NCBI GenBank assembly: GCA_000310025.1 | Contig: FN649726.1 | Span: 1,038,912 to 1,070,741 of the forward strand | Reading direction: 5' to 3' | Length of the DNA stretch: 31,830 bases | Source of the DNA: Ectocarpus siliculosus | Taxonomy: Eukaryota > Sar > Phaeophyceae > Ectocarpales > Ectocarpaceae | Shown: in pieces, positions 1 to 9,840 of the stretch | How positions within the stretch are numbered: position 1 is the stretch's first letter | Layout: each line of letters begins with the position of its first letter | Made by a program: the position numbers and the translations under genes | The notes under the pieces: model-generated | Database searches by the model: none | What the model was told of the DNA's origin: nothing | The model's input: the letters and a program-made list of their open reading frames with translations, nothing else

Positions 1-180
1 CCACCCCCCCCACCCCCCCCCCCCGGTGTTTGCCATCGGGATTTGGGTTTTCGTCGCTTGGTAACGACGTTGTAGAACAAGCCGCCCCCCCCGGTGTTTG
101 CTATCGGGGTTTGAGTTTTCGTCACTTGGCAACGACGTTGTAAAACAAGCCGAGTCACTTCGTGAACTCGGCAACCAGGT
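1..180. repeat. Two tandem C-tract-led repeat units with a terminal hairpin
   Basis: Two units of about 65 bp, each led by a poly-C tract and beginning GGTGTTTGC(C/T)ATCGGG, occupy roughly 21-86 and 88-155. They share about 90 percent of positions by eye. The second unit runs into a hairpin: GCCGAGT at 149-155 pairs with ACTCGGC at 166-172, with CAC/GTG extending the stem. Poly-T tracts follow at 187-214. This may be the edge of a longer repeat continuing left of the window. Confidence 0.6.
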
Positions 181-500
181 TACCGTTTTTTTTTTTTTTA
201 CCTCTTTTTTTTTTTTGGCCGTAACCATAATGGTGGTCGAGTAGATCATGTTGTGCGGGGTCGAGAAACCTCACTCCGCGCAACGGGGGATGATCGCACC
301 ACGTTGTGTTAAATTGGTCAAGCTTCCTCGAGGCAGTTACAGAGTGCTTACAACTGTCTCTGGAAGTGAAAGCACCAGAAAATAAATTAAGTCATACGTA
401 GCTGTCATCCGTACGCAAGGAAGTAAGCACAAGATGCCGAACACCCTTAGCAGGATGCAGCTCACCCTTCATGCGACTCGCCAAATACCTCACGGCGCTT

Positions 501-623
501 CGCGCTTGGTGATGTGAGAGCCTGGTCCGGGGAGAACCCGGCGTGCTCCGTCCCGGCTTTGTAGGGATGCGAGGTCAATGGTCAAACGACTACGGCATGC
601 ACGACTATGAGTGCACCCCCCCC
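501..623 (+). repeat. Dispersed short repeat, copy A (possible SINE-like element)
   Basis: This stretch matches, in inverted orientation, the segment at 19804-19921 at roughly 90 percent or better by eye over about 115 bp. The shared core runs from CGCTTGGTGATGTGAGAGCC to GCACNACTATGAGT, and both copies end in a C-tract. Read on the minus strand it contains TAGTCGTTTGACC about 45 nt before GGGTTCTC, loosely like the A and B boxes of tRNA-derived SINEs. The repeat relationship is seen directly; the SINE origin is inference. Confidence 0.6.
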
Positions 624-639
624 GGAGAGCCCCAAAAAA

Positions 640-1899
640 AAGTTTTGGGGGTTAGGTGTCGGAATTTGTTTTGTCCGCCCTTGATAGGCAGACAACATTC
701 TCCCCCCTCAACATCTACAAAACACCATGTCACCCAATCAACTCCCTCTGCTCCCCTGTCAACCGTCGTCGTGCACTCAACCCCCAACAAAGCTCATTTC
801 AGAGGAGGTATCGGTCGACGGCATCATCTTGCTCCGCACATCAGGGCCATCTTTCTTTGGGTTTAGGAGAACCACCGTTCCTACGAACTCCGCGTCAACG
901 AGGAGAGGGTTGAAAAGTCCCGAAGAGGGAAACACGACAGAGGCATTAGGGCTGAGGAAATCATGTAGCAAGTGGCCTGTGCTCGTGTGATGCCGTCCTG
1001 TTTCGTAGTTTTTTGTTCCTTGGTGCTTGGCGTTATTGCTGGTTCATGATCGCTAACCGTAGATAAGGATGGGTTGTAGGGTCGGTTTACCTGTTGCCAA
1101 GCGCCATGGTACGGCATTACCTGGCACACAGTTCTCAATATGACCCAACGCACCAAGATATTTCGTTGCCGCACCGCTTTTCATGGGAGCATGGAGTTGC
1201 GAAAAAGTTACAGTTTGCAATCTATTCATGCAACTCTCATGTCGGATCTTTATAGCAATAAAACGTTGCGCCAGAAGTATGGAAACAATGTTTGCGCTTG
1301 ACAATAAGTGCCCGATCTAGAGCAAAATATTGCAAATATCTCTCGCGAGGAAAAGTCCCGACAAAAGTTTCGCGGCGAGACTTCCGCCAATCCACGTCAA
1401 CCACCTGCCCCTACCACACACGTCGTTCCTCTCCCGCCAACACACACGCACGATCCACGCGATGGATGAACGACCGAGTCAAAACACTTGAGAGACGAGT
1501 TGGAATTGCCAGCGATGGCCACAGTTGTTTAGAATAGACACGTTTTTGTAGAGTGCGCCATCGATTTGTGTAGGATGTGAGGATCATTGAGATCCTCCTG
1601 GCTTCGATTGAAATATGACTGGATCAGAAATAGTGGTTTGTGTACGATGGAACAATCCACTCCTCAGCATCACCGGATTCAACGACGACGACAAACGACT
1701 TACACCGCTATTTATGGGGGCATACAGCAGTCGCGAGAAACGATGAAGTTTTCTGGCAACTTCAGGTCGGGAATTCTTGCCGAATACACTTTTATTGCAC
1801 GCTCACTATGGGCGAAGGAAGTTTTCTCCACGGAACTGGTGGAATTCGGAGGCGTGATCATTATTGTTTATTGAGCACCGACGATAAGCAGGCACACCT
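640..1899. other. Non-coding stretch, nothing assigned
   Basis: Only short overlapping reading frames with no conserved motif, no consistent codon character and no convincing splice pairing. It may contain more of the repeat that ends near 623, or untranslated sequence of a gene to the left. No RNA gene was recognised. Confidence 0.4.
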
Positions 1900-2235
1900 T
1901 CATAAACACACCGCGAAACCGGCCAGAGCGTGCAACAAAAACTTGGAAAACGATTTGATAGCACAAAACCTGGCGTTGCGCCGGCCAATTTGGTGGTTGG
2001 GCGGCAGAACCTCGGCCTTGATTTCCGGATCGGCCTTGTACAATTTCACAGTAGTGACATGGGTCATCTCGCTGATCGACACCACTCCTTGAGAACTTCA
2101 GCAACCAATCTCGTGCGCTACCAGCTTGAAAAGATGAAAGGGTTGAGTGTCTTGTTCGGTAACAACACAAGGAACGCCGGGGTAGTCTGCGGCCATCTCT
2201 TCATCTCCAAGATGTCGCGTGCTTCTTTGTCCCAT
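1900..2235 (-). pseudogene. Broken reading frame, unknown product
   Basis: Read on the minus strand from an ATG at 2235, one frame gives protein-like sequence (MGQRSTRHLGDEEMAADYPG, later EQDTQPFHLFKLVAHEIG). It meets a TGA near 2095 and continues in the same frame with equally protein-like sequence (ISEMTHVTTVKLYKADPEIK) to about 1900. No family was recognised. It lies 3' of the TPR gene in a repeat-rich stretch. It could be a decayed transposon gene, an unspliced exon pair, or chance; the single in-frame stop with coding character on both sides favours decay. Confidence 0.3.
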
Positions 2236-2577
2236 CGGTAATCACTGCCCGTCCGTGTCAACCTGACCTACACTCTTGGCAGCTCGTCATTGCCATTGCC
2301 GACATGTACCTGTGGTATGGAAAAAAAAACGCACGATCGAGTTGTGGCGTCAAACACTACAGTGTGCAAGCAAGGAAGGACGAGGTATGAACCTCTTAGT
2401 GGATGTCTTCGAGGAGTACTAGCAGATGCAGTACACAATCCTGGTGAGAGAGTGAATGAAAAGTCCAGTGAGAACCGCCTGAAAGTCCAACAGAGGCAAC
2501 TAAGACAACACATGATGCCACATTGCAATACCAACACATGGGATTTGTTTGAGCTTGTGGCCTTTCGTATGCTAGTC

Positions 2578-3200
2578 TCACGCAGACCTCTCGGGCCCCA
2601 CCTTCGTCCATCTCGCGTGCTCCAAGCGTTTCACAACTTCCGCCAGTTCCCCTGCCAGGGCTTCGCTCCCCTCCCCGCGGCGATGGCCATCTCGAACTGA
2701 TGCCAAAACCGATGCTTCTGCCGCCTCGAGATCCTCCACCGCTAGGCGGAAGTAGCCTAGCTCTTGGTGCGCTTGGGCCCGGCGAACGAGCGCTCGGCTG
2801 TTCCCGGGCTCGACAACCAGAGCTCTGAAACATTTAGTGCCGAGCACGGGAGGGAGGGGAGAAGGTTGGGTGCTTTCTGACGGTCTGTTGAAAACACCGT
2901 ACCTTGTATTGGTCTCGCTTCGACGCATTGCGCGGTGTACGTTTATGCCAAGCACGTTCTACTTCCAAAGGCACACAAGCAAGGCCAACAAGAGCAACAG
3001 CAAGCAAGCAAAAAATTGCCACCTACGGCCGCACCTTGTGCAATGAATCGCTGCCGATTCCAAGTCGGTTTTGCGCAGCAAAAAGGAAGCGGCGATGTTG
3101 AGATGGCACCCCACGCGCATATTCCGTACCACCGTCACTGCATGGCCGCCTTTGCCGCGTTCACCTCCACACTTTGAAGTCGCCCGTACTTGTGACCCTG
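2578..3200 (-). other. C-terminal TPR repeats, split by a 210-bp intron
   Basis: The last two exons (end at 3035, resume at 2824) join in phase 2 to restore an Arg codon in the middle of a TPR helix. The joined stretch reads as two consecutive TPR units: helix A with HLNIAASF, helix B with SAAIHCTRALVVEP, then ALVRRAQAHQELG and FRLAVEDLEAAE. The spacing and the small-residue positions match the canonical 34-residue repeat. A tail of about 40 residues ends with a TGA at 2580-2578. This is the clearest evidence for the family assignment. Confidence 0.85.
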
Positions 3201-6200
3201 ACGACGCTTCCTCGCTCTTTCCGTCGAGTCCCTCACACCCATCACCACACCCAGCCTTTTCAGATGGACTTTGCCCAGCCGCTGACTCTCCTCCTTTATC
3301 TTGCCGCGCCACTGCCGCATGCATCCCCAAACCTGCCGCCGTAGCCTTGTCCAGTGCTTCCAACACTCGTAGAAATCTCTGCCGGGAGGAGGACAGGAAC
3401 CCCTCCTGGTGGAGAACCACGCCCGCGCGGTAGTCCTCGCAAGCGGCGGCGACGAAGCGTCGAACGTCCTCTGTCACACTCCCGCCATCGTCGTTCACAC
3501 CCCTCGCAGCCGCCCGGTCCCCTCCTGCCGAAGAAGAAGCCGCTGCTGTTGGCGCAACCCCTGGGTTTCCCTCTTCATCCGGCGTTTCCGCTGCCACCGC
3601 GGGGTCTTCCGTCGCCTCCGTTGTGAATATTGCCCCGTCCTCCGCCGGCGCCGGCGTCTCGACACCGACGTCGCCTGCCACCGCTAGGCTCCCTTGGTCG
3701 CCAACATTGCCGCCACATCCTACACGCGAGGACAAGTTTGTGGGAGACCCATGGTGAATCGTCATCTTCTGCGGGGCGGCATCTGTGTCCCCGGCAGCAG
3801 CGGGCGTTTGATGCGACTCGTCAGCACAAGCCGCTGACGCTGCCGATGTACCTTTCGATGAAACGTGCCGCAGGTTTTGCTTGTGAGTTGCAGCAGCCAC
3901 GCACCCTTTATCGAGTTCGAGTGCTCGGTCGAAGTGCAGTCCAGCTAGCAACGGGGCGTTCATTGCAAGGAATGATTCTCCACGGGCTACCCAGGCCGCG
4001 ACACTCTTGGAGTCCTGCGAGGAATATGGTGCCGGCGCAGGGGATACTGTCTACGGTTCAATGTTTACGTTCCTACTTTTGACAAGATGGGTGGGGCGGA
4101 GGTGCAACCTCTGTTTTGTTACGGCTACGCTCTGCAGGTCCGTAGCTGTCGTTGCATGTGCTGCGATTTCGATAAACATTTGCCCCACCCCCATCTCTCT
4201 CGCCCATTTCTACCGTCTCTGCGTATTCTTATTCGAGTGAAGCGAGGTGTCTAGCCTGGACTGCCTGCCGCCCGAGTTGCAAGGGCTCGCTGAAAATAAA
4301 AACAAAATCTTGCGTGTCTGTACACGCTTGATATAGGTTTTAGACTACATCACTTTTATATTACAAAGGGGGCCAGCACAATTTGTTTTTCCGGAGCACA
4401 CAACCGATTGCAGCTGCAGGACAGGCACACACGTAAAGCAGACAACACACGCCCAGCGGGCACAGCGACACATGCACAGCGGGCACAGCGGATAGAACAG
4501 CGGTAAAGCCGCTCGTCGTTGTTTGTCCAAATCGAGACATTGCCCTCGCCTTCGACTGCTGCTGCTGTTGACGCGCGAGGATTTTTTGTACCACACATAA
4601 CAAACACGGAAACAGTAGAATGAGGACAGCAGCAGCCCCAAGGCCTCCAACGCGCTGATTCTCCTGTTTGGCTCTCTGGATGATCCTCACTCTCGGCGCT
4701 GTGCTGCTTCGTGGGTATTGGGGGCTTGGGTGCTGCTCTAGAAGGTGTGTGAGAGATGTCTACAACCTCGCCAAACTGCCGTTTGCAAAAATGCGGTGAG
4801 ATGGCCTGTTTTGGGTCGGAGACAGCCCCACAAACCCACTGCACCACGCAGCAGTAGAGAGCAATAGGGCCTCCGACAGGCAAATTCTTTCGGATTGGTC
4901 ATGCATACGATACTGGCCCTCAGCGCCGCTGCCTCTCTATGATTGTTGAGTTCGTCTATATTTCGACAGTGAGCGGCAAAAAGGGGGGGTCACGCCTGGG
5001 TCACCATGGGAAAAATGAGCGGAAGAACTTGAGGAAATCGCAGGCGACACCCAGTTTGTGATGCGCCCAGTGCTGAAAACAGCAGGTCGGGCGGACAGGG
5101 TCTTTACAAGTGTGCTGTCCTCTGTGTTGGTGCTCATCTTTGTGCTTGTATCACCGCTCTATTGTGAGCAAAGCCAATTTGACCTGTTGTGTGTCGAGCA
5201 AGGCGTGCTTTCAGCGATAGGAAACATATTGCGCCTATTGTTTATTTACCGATCGGGGAAGTTTTTCACCGATTCGGTTGTTTGGGGTGTCGAGGAACAC
5301 GCCTCTCAGTGACACGCACCTCCGCCCGTGGACGCACACGTCTGACGACAGTTACATCTACCAGCTGTCGCTCGTTGTAGCGACACATATCCTATCTTCG
5401 AAGTATGTAATTCTGGAGGGGGTTCTCCTTTTGAGTATCAATGTGCGTTCTCTCAGTCCTCGGGCTACAGCCACCGCACCTCAAAGAGGAGTTCCCGCAA
5501 GACTTCAGTAGACTGGGCCACACGCCCCCCGCGCAGCAGACACGCCGCTTCCGCCACCCTACACGCGGCCTTGGCACGGCGCAAGACCTCCAAAGCCTTG
5601 GGGATCTCCTCCGGTTCGTCATTTTCCCTACCGTCCGCTTGCGCTGGCACGCCAGTCGCAGCCGACTTACCGCGCACCCCACCACCGCTGTCGGAAGCGC
5701 AGCCCTGTCCCACGTGTCCGGTGTCAACGCTGTGCGCGTGCCCGTGATGTGCGTGAGCGTGTGCGTGATCGTGGCCGCCGTGGCCACAGCACGTCCCGCC
5801 GGTAGCACCCGCCGCCCCTTGCGTTGCTGAGCCGTGGTTGTCACCAGTGTCACCTGGCGACACCACGGCCACAACCTTGCCGAGGAGTTTCTGCGCAGCG
5901 CTTAGCTCGACGAGACACTCACGAGCTGTCCGTGTTCCTGGGGTACGTTTGTGGGTGGTTAGGGCGTGGCGTAACTGCGTTTGTGGGTGGTTGAGGATGG
6001 CGTAACTGCGCGTTTGCGGTCATGAAACGTGGAACAGGGGCCTCCGCTGAATGGCGATCACATCAACCCATTTTCAAGAGAAGTCGGCGACGAATGTTCG
6101 TTCATTTTGATTTTCCCGGTGCATAAAATGGTCTTCAAGTAGCTATCACATTGCTCACTACAATAAATGGAACCGGTTTATTGGTGGCACAAGCGCGAAG

Positions 6201-8636
6201 GCACCTGTGATGCTAGACGAGTTTATGTGGCCAGGTGGCTGATACAGTGGTTGCCTTCTACCTGTGCAAGCGATATCCGTATTACAATCATCAAGCGTCT
6301 CCCTAGCAAACAAACGACGTTAGTGTAGTCATTGTGTTAGGGGGGCGTCTAGATGCTGCTATTGACTGAAGCACTAGAACCGGTGCTACGAGAGATTTCT
6401 CGTTGATGTTGATCAGTTTGAAATAGAGATGCCGAAGTGGATTACACTTCGAGTCCCTATCCCGCCCCCGTTACACCCCTAACGGCCGCGGAAACACGCC
6501 ATCAACGTTACAGAAATCCCTCCCACAAGTTGGATATCTGTCCCTCTAGTGGGCCCTACCAACGGCTGCGCCAGCTGTTCTGAGAGGCGAATCGAAACTC
6601 ACCTCGATGAAAGTTCCCTGCCTCAGCATCGGCGACGATCTCGTCCCTCAGCTCGAGGCCCCGTCGCAATCCCTTCAAGATCGCATGCGCCTCATCGGCG
6701 CTCGTCCTCGCAACCAAAGCGCCAACGTTCTTCGGCGCCCCGTCCAACGAGACCCCGTCTTCGGTGTTGCCTGTGGCTTCGGTGGTAGTAGCGGATCGTC
6801 GTCGTGACCCGCGTTTGGCTTTCAGCGCGCTTACCACGGCCTGGACATTGGTAGGGAGGGCGTGGAGGAAGTTGGAGAGGTGATAGCTCTTTTTGTTCGG
6901 GGCAAGTAGCGATGGTCTTTGGGTCGCGGCGAAGTATTGAGCTTGTTAGATGACATCCCTCTACACTTGTGTTCACGTATGCATATGTTACGAACTTACG
7001 GGGCAAATTTCACGAAGCCAAAGCAATGCTGTCCCCGGCTCTTACCAAGTCTATGCATGCCTTCATGGTAAACGTGATGAGAGTTCGTCAGATCCTTCCA
7101 CGACATGATTTCACCTAGCAAGTCCTGTGTACACAGTGCGGTACCTCCCACACAGTTTAAGATAAACTATTTAAGGGAGTCACACAGGCGTGTCACGACC
7201 AAAATCGATATAATAGAGAATTTTCATATTTCTGAGATTTTCTGTTAAAATCTAACTCCTGAAAAAGAGCAACGTAGCCGTCACACACAGCTTGCAGACA
7301 CCATGCCCTGCGCAGCAGGGCAGCCGCTGCGCAGCGGTCCCGATCAAACGCCAGGCCCACCAAACGTCACAAACAACCCATGAATTACGTACAGCGAACG
7401 GACGCGCTTATCCACGAGCAAAAAAATATCATACCACACTGATTAATTCCCAACACGCAGGTATCAGGAGTGTACCCGGTCCTTGCGGTGGGTACATTGC
7501 TGCCGACAAACATGGAGCAGGTGTGGAGCTACGTAGAGCAAGGTGCTAACGCTTACTGACGACGTGATGAAATGAGTGAGAAGCCCTCCACAAACTCTAC
7601 GGTTTCAGAGAAGTTGTCTTAACATGTTCACAGTTCAAGAGAATGTTCTCTTATACGGTAGCCAGCACGGAATAAGAATTTAGGAAACAAGGTACAGTAT
7701 GTAAGAGGAAAATAGGGGTTTGTCACACCCCTCTCTTAAACGGTAGCCGCTACTGAAGCCTCAACATAACCGCGTCAGGTCCTACCATCACATGATCTCA
7801 CGAGCGAGCGTACCATGTACCTACAAAGTACAAATTGCGAAAGCCGCATAACCGAGATCCGAAGTCTCAACATTATCGCCAAGGGATGCGAGAACACGAG
7901 TTAGGCCGTGCCTCGGTTTCGTGTTTCGCGAGAGCAACTGCAGGGGGTAACAACAGCGGCGGCGGTACTCGTTGCAACAAGGAGATCGCCCAAACCAAGC
8001 GTGAGAGGTGCATGCGTACACAACACGCCCAAGAGCACAGGGCGATACATCGGAAGATCTTTCGGGGCATTCAAGTACTGCGCTTGAACAACACTGCACC
8101 TCGCCGTCTTGTACTTTGCATTTTTATTTGTAGCAAGCAAGAGGTTTCACCTCCGACTTGAGCCTAGCGGCACGATCTTGGCAGTACTTGAGAACCAATT
8201 GCTCTTCCGCGATGATCACACGCTTCGCCTCCTCAACGACCGCCTGCGCAGTTGGAATGTGACACGGCGGTAGCATTGGAGTCAGAGCACAGCGGTATCT
8301 TGTTGCAGGGGCAACGGTTCTCCTGCAGGAAACAGACTACACGGCAGTGCCTGTGTAGCCCTTGGACTACTTCTTTAAAAGGCTTGCAATTTAGACAAAG
8401 GACACATGATACACCCTTCGCTACTCCATTATCTACCACATGCCGCCGATGTAGTGATATCTCCGAGGGTGCCGACAAAGGCAGTGACGCCCACTATATA
8501 TGTAGGTGAGTAGGTGATGGTGGGACATGCGGCGCAACCTGATGTTCCGACGCTCGCCGTCTACACTCGCCTTTCGTTCTATCTCCTTTTCAGCGGCGTC
8601 CGCGTCGAACCTGTCCCATTTTTCGAAATCCGTCAT
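2578..8636 (-). CDS. TPR-domain co-chaperone-like protein (multi-exon)
   Basis: Minus-strand exons, 5' to 3': 8636-8565 (or to 8539), 8243-8151, 6840-6603, 5925-5480, 4014-3035, 2824-2578. With the first exon ending at 8565 all phases agree and give about 691 residues. The N-terminus has a W-D-R-F-D motif (residues 7-11) like that preceding the TPRs of RPAP3/SPAG1-type proteins. A helical segment (25-55), a basic/Ser-Thr linker and a Cys/His-rich patch (about 180-200) follow. A TPR-like helix pair opens the 980-nt exon (284-321), and a TPR block ends the protein (about 560-650). The motifs HLNIAA (Asn589) and ALVRRAQA (Arg624/625) match TPR2 and TPR3 of FKBP-type carboxylate clamps, which bind C-terminal EEVD tails of Hsp70/Hsp90. 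Client and location are unknown. Donor 8539 fits the GT consensus better but breaks phase unless a small exon was missed. A further 5' exon at 8803-8771 (start MEAETNR), spliced to 8660, is possible. Family level is secure; the 5' end is not. Confidence 0.82.
5480..5925 (-). other. His/Cys-rich linker exon of the TPR gene
   Basis: This 446-nt exon starts in phase 1 after an ACAG acceptor and ends at a GAG|GTGCGG donor. After a short amphipathic start (RECLVELSAAQKLLGK) it carries CC-GHGGHDHAHAHAHHGHAH, with alternating His and small residues. It then returns to helical sequence (EEIPKALEVLRRAKAACRVAEAACLL). His-rich stretches of this kind bind Zn, Ni or Cu in other proteins (ZIP transporters, CobW-like chaperones); binding here is inference from composition only. 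Confidence 0.7.
5946..6008. repeat. Tandem duplication of a 31-32 bp unit in a TPR-gene intron
   Basis: Two adjacent copies of a unit starting CGTTTGTGGGTGGTT and ending GGCGTAACTG occupy 5946-5977 and 5978-6008. They differ by a few substitutions and one base of length. They lie 21 bp upstream, in gene orientation, of the acceptor of the His-rich exon. Confidence 0.75.
6841..8150. other. Long AT-rich intron of the TPR gene
   Basis: About 1.3 kb lies between the exons at 8243-8151 and 6840-6603. Much of 7150-7760 is visibly AT-richer than its surroundings and carries a repeated phrase ACGGTAGCC (7657 and 7741 regions). A short inverted repeat of CTGCGCAG surrounds 7307-7332. No terminal repeats or transposase were found, so an inserted element is possible but not shown. 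Confidence 0.35.
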
Positions 8637-8803
8637 TGATGCTAGAACCAGTGTACCTTTCTGCCCAGCAAAGGCGCGATATAGCGCCCATTATAGCGCG
8701 TGCAAATAGTTGCAGGAGTTGTAGAGAGCCGCCAGCATCGGTGAGCGTTTCAAAAACGCGGCGGGATTACGGCATCGCCGGCCCGGTTTGTCTCCGCCTC
8801 CAT

Positions 8804-9229
8804 CTCGGGTTCGGTTCTTCTCTCCCTCTCAGTTGCAACCTCGCCCAGTCACTCATAGAACACTCGAGGCCTGTGCCCCGAGCCCTTACCAATGAGCCTG
8901 AACACTGGCGTTGAGCCATGGTCAAACTCCCCACCCCGTTCCTCGTGCGCCAAGAATAAGTCGGTGTTGCTGAAGGCTCGATGGCGTACGGGTACCGGAC
9001 CTCCCCCTAGCCAAGGCTGGGATGAGGTACATGGCGACAGCAGCTTACCTCGGACCTGCGATGGTTGGGAAAGTGGTCATTTCTCCTCAGGTACTGTTCT
9101 TACAGTACTGTGCTGTGGGAAGGGGATACTCTCTGTCCTTCTCTCCGGTGTACCACTTCGACTCTACGCTCATCTCCAGAGTCGTCCTTGTCCGTCAATG
9201 CCGTCTATTTCTGCCGTTGTTGCAGTTAT
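8804..9229. other. Upstream region of the TPR gene
   Basis: This is the stretch immediately 5' of the minus-strand TPR gene, before the MITE-like element. It would hold the promoter, but no TATA-like or other element stands out. The reading frames crossing it show no conserved motif. Confidence 0.3.
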
Positions 9230-9840
9230 ACAGATAGCGCCCGCAGTAAAGAAAAGTCAAAATCGGGTGGAGCCTCAATCCCTTATTTTGGGTCGAAGTA
9301 CCGGCCCAAGTCGTCCATTTTCTGAAGAGGCATTTCTTACTGCTTTGGACTGCTGTCACATCCTCCCGATTATCTTGTTCCTTACAAGTACTTCATATTT
9401 CTTATTTCTGTCTTTGATTTTGATCTCTCTGAGGACAATCAATCCACTTCATCAAGCCCTCAAGAGAGGTGGTGGAAAGTGCCATCAAACCCGTACAACA
9501 GCGGAGAGCATGTGGTTGTCCGCGATGTGTGGCAGTACTACAGTTCAGCCCAGTGAACAGCAGGGGCGGGGGGGGGGGGGCGCGAAAATAACCACTCTCC
9601 CCCCCAAGCGTGTGCCCCCTACAAAAATTAATGCACTTCTGTTCAGCTAGGTAGGGGGGTGGGAGCACCGAAGATTTCTGATATCATGGGGGTATCGCAC
9701 CATCATATTTCTTATTGGGGCGCTTCTTACGTTGTGGCCGAGATTGAGCTATGTTTCTTCGCCCTTTTTTCTTATTTTTCGTAAAAAACTTGAGCCGTTT
9801 TTTCTTAACAGAATTTTTCTTAACTGCGGGCGCTATCTGT
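9230..9840. mobile_element. MITE-like element with perfect 18-bp terminal inverted repeats
   Basis: ACAGATAGCGCCCGCAGT at 9230-9247 is perfectly repeated in inverse orientation at 9823-9840, 611 bp end to end. Just inside, both ends continue with A-rich sequence (AAGAAAA on the left; TTTTCTT before the right copy). The interior is AT-rich and has no credible transposase, as expected of a non-autonomous DNA transposon. No target-site duplication is evident: the flanks are GTTAT on the left and CCTGA on the right. The superfamily is therefore unassigned; an old inversion or a recombined element would look similar. Confidence 0.6.

Noticed and set aside
4356-4883. 175-codon minus-strand ORF, and an overlapping one with a hydrophobic run and Gln repeat, inside a TPR-gene intron
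   Set aside because: No domain, no splice phase fit with the neighbouring exons, and two overlapping frames look equally plausible.
6424-6465. tRNA-like motifs (GCCGAAGTGG and TTCGAGTCCC)
   Set aside because: The A-like and B-like boxes are too close together and no cloverleaf stems form.
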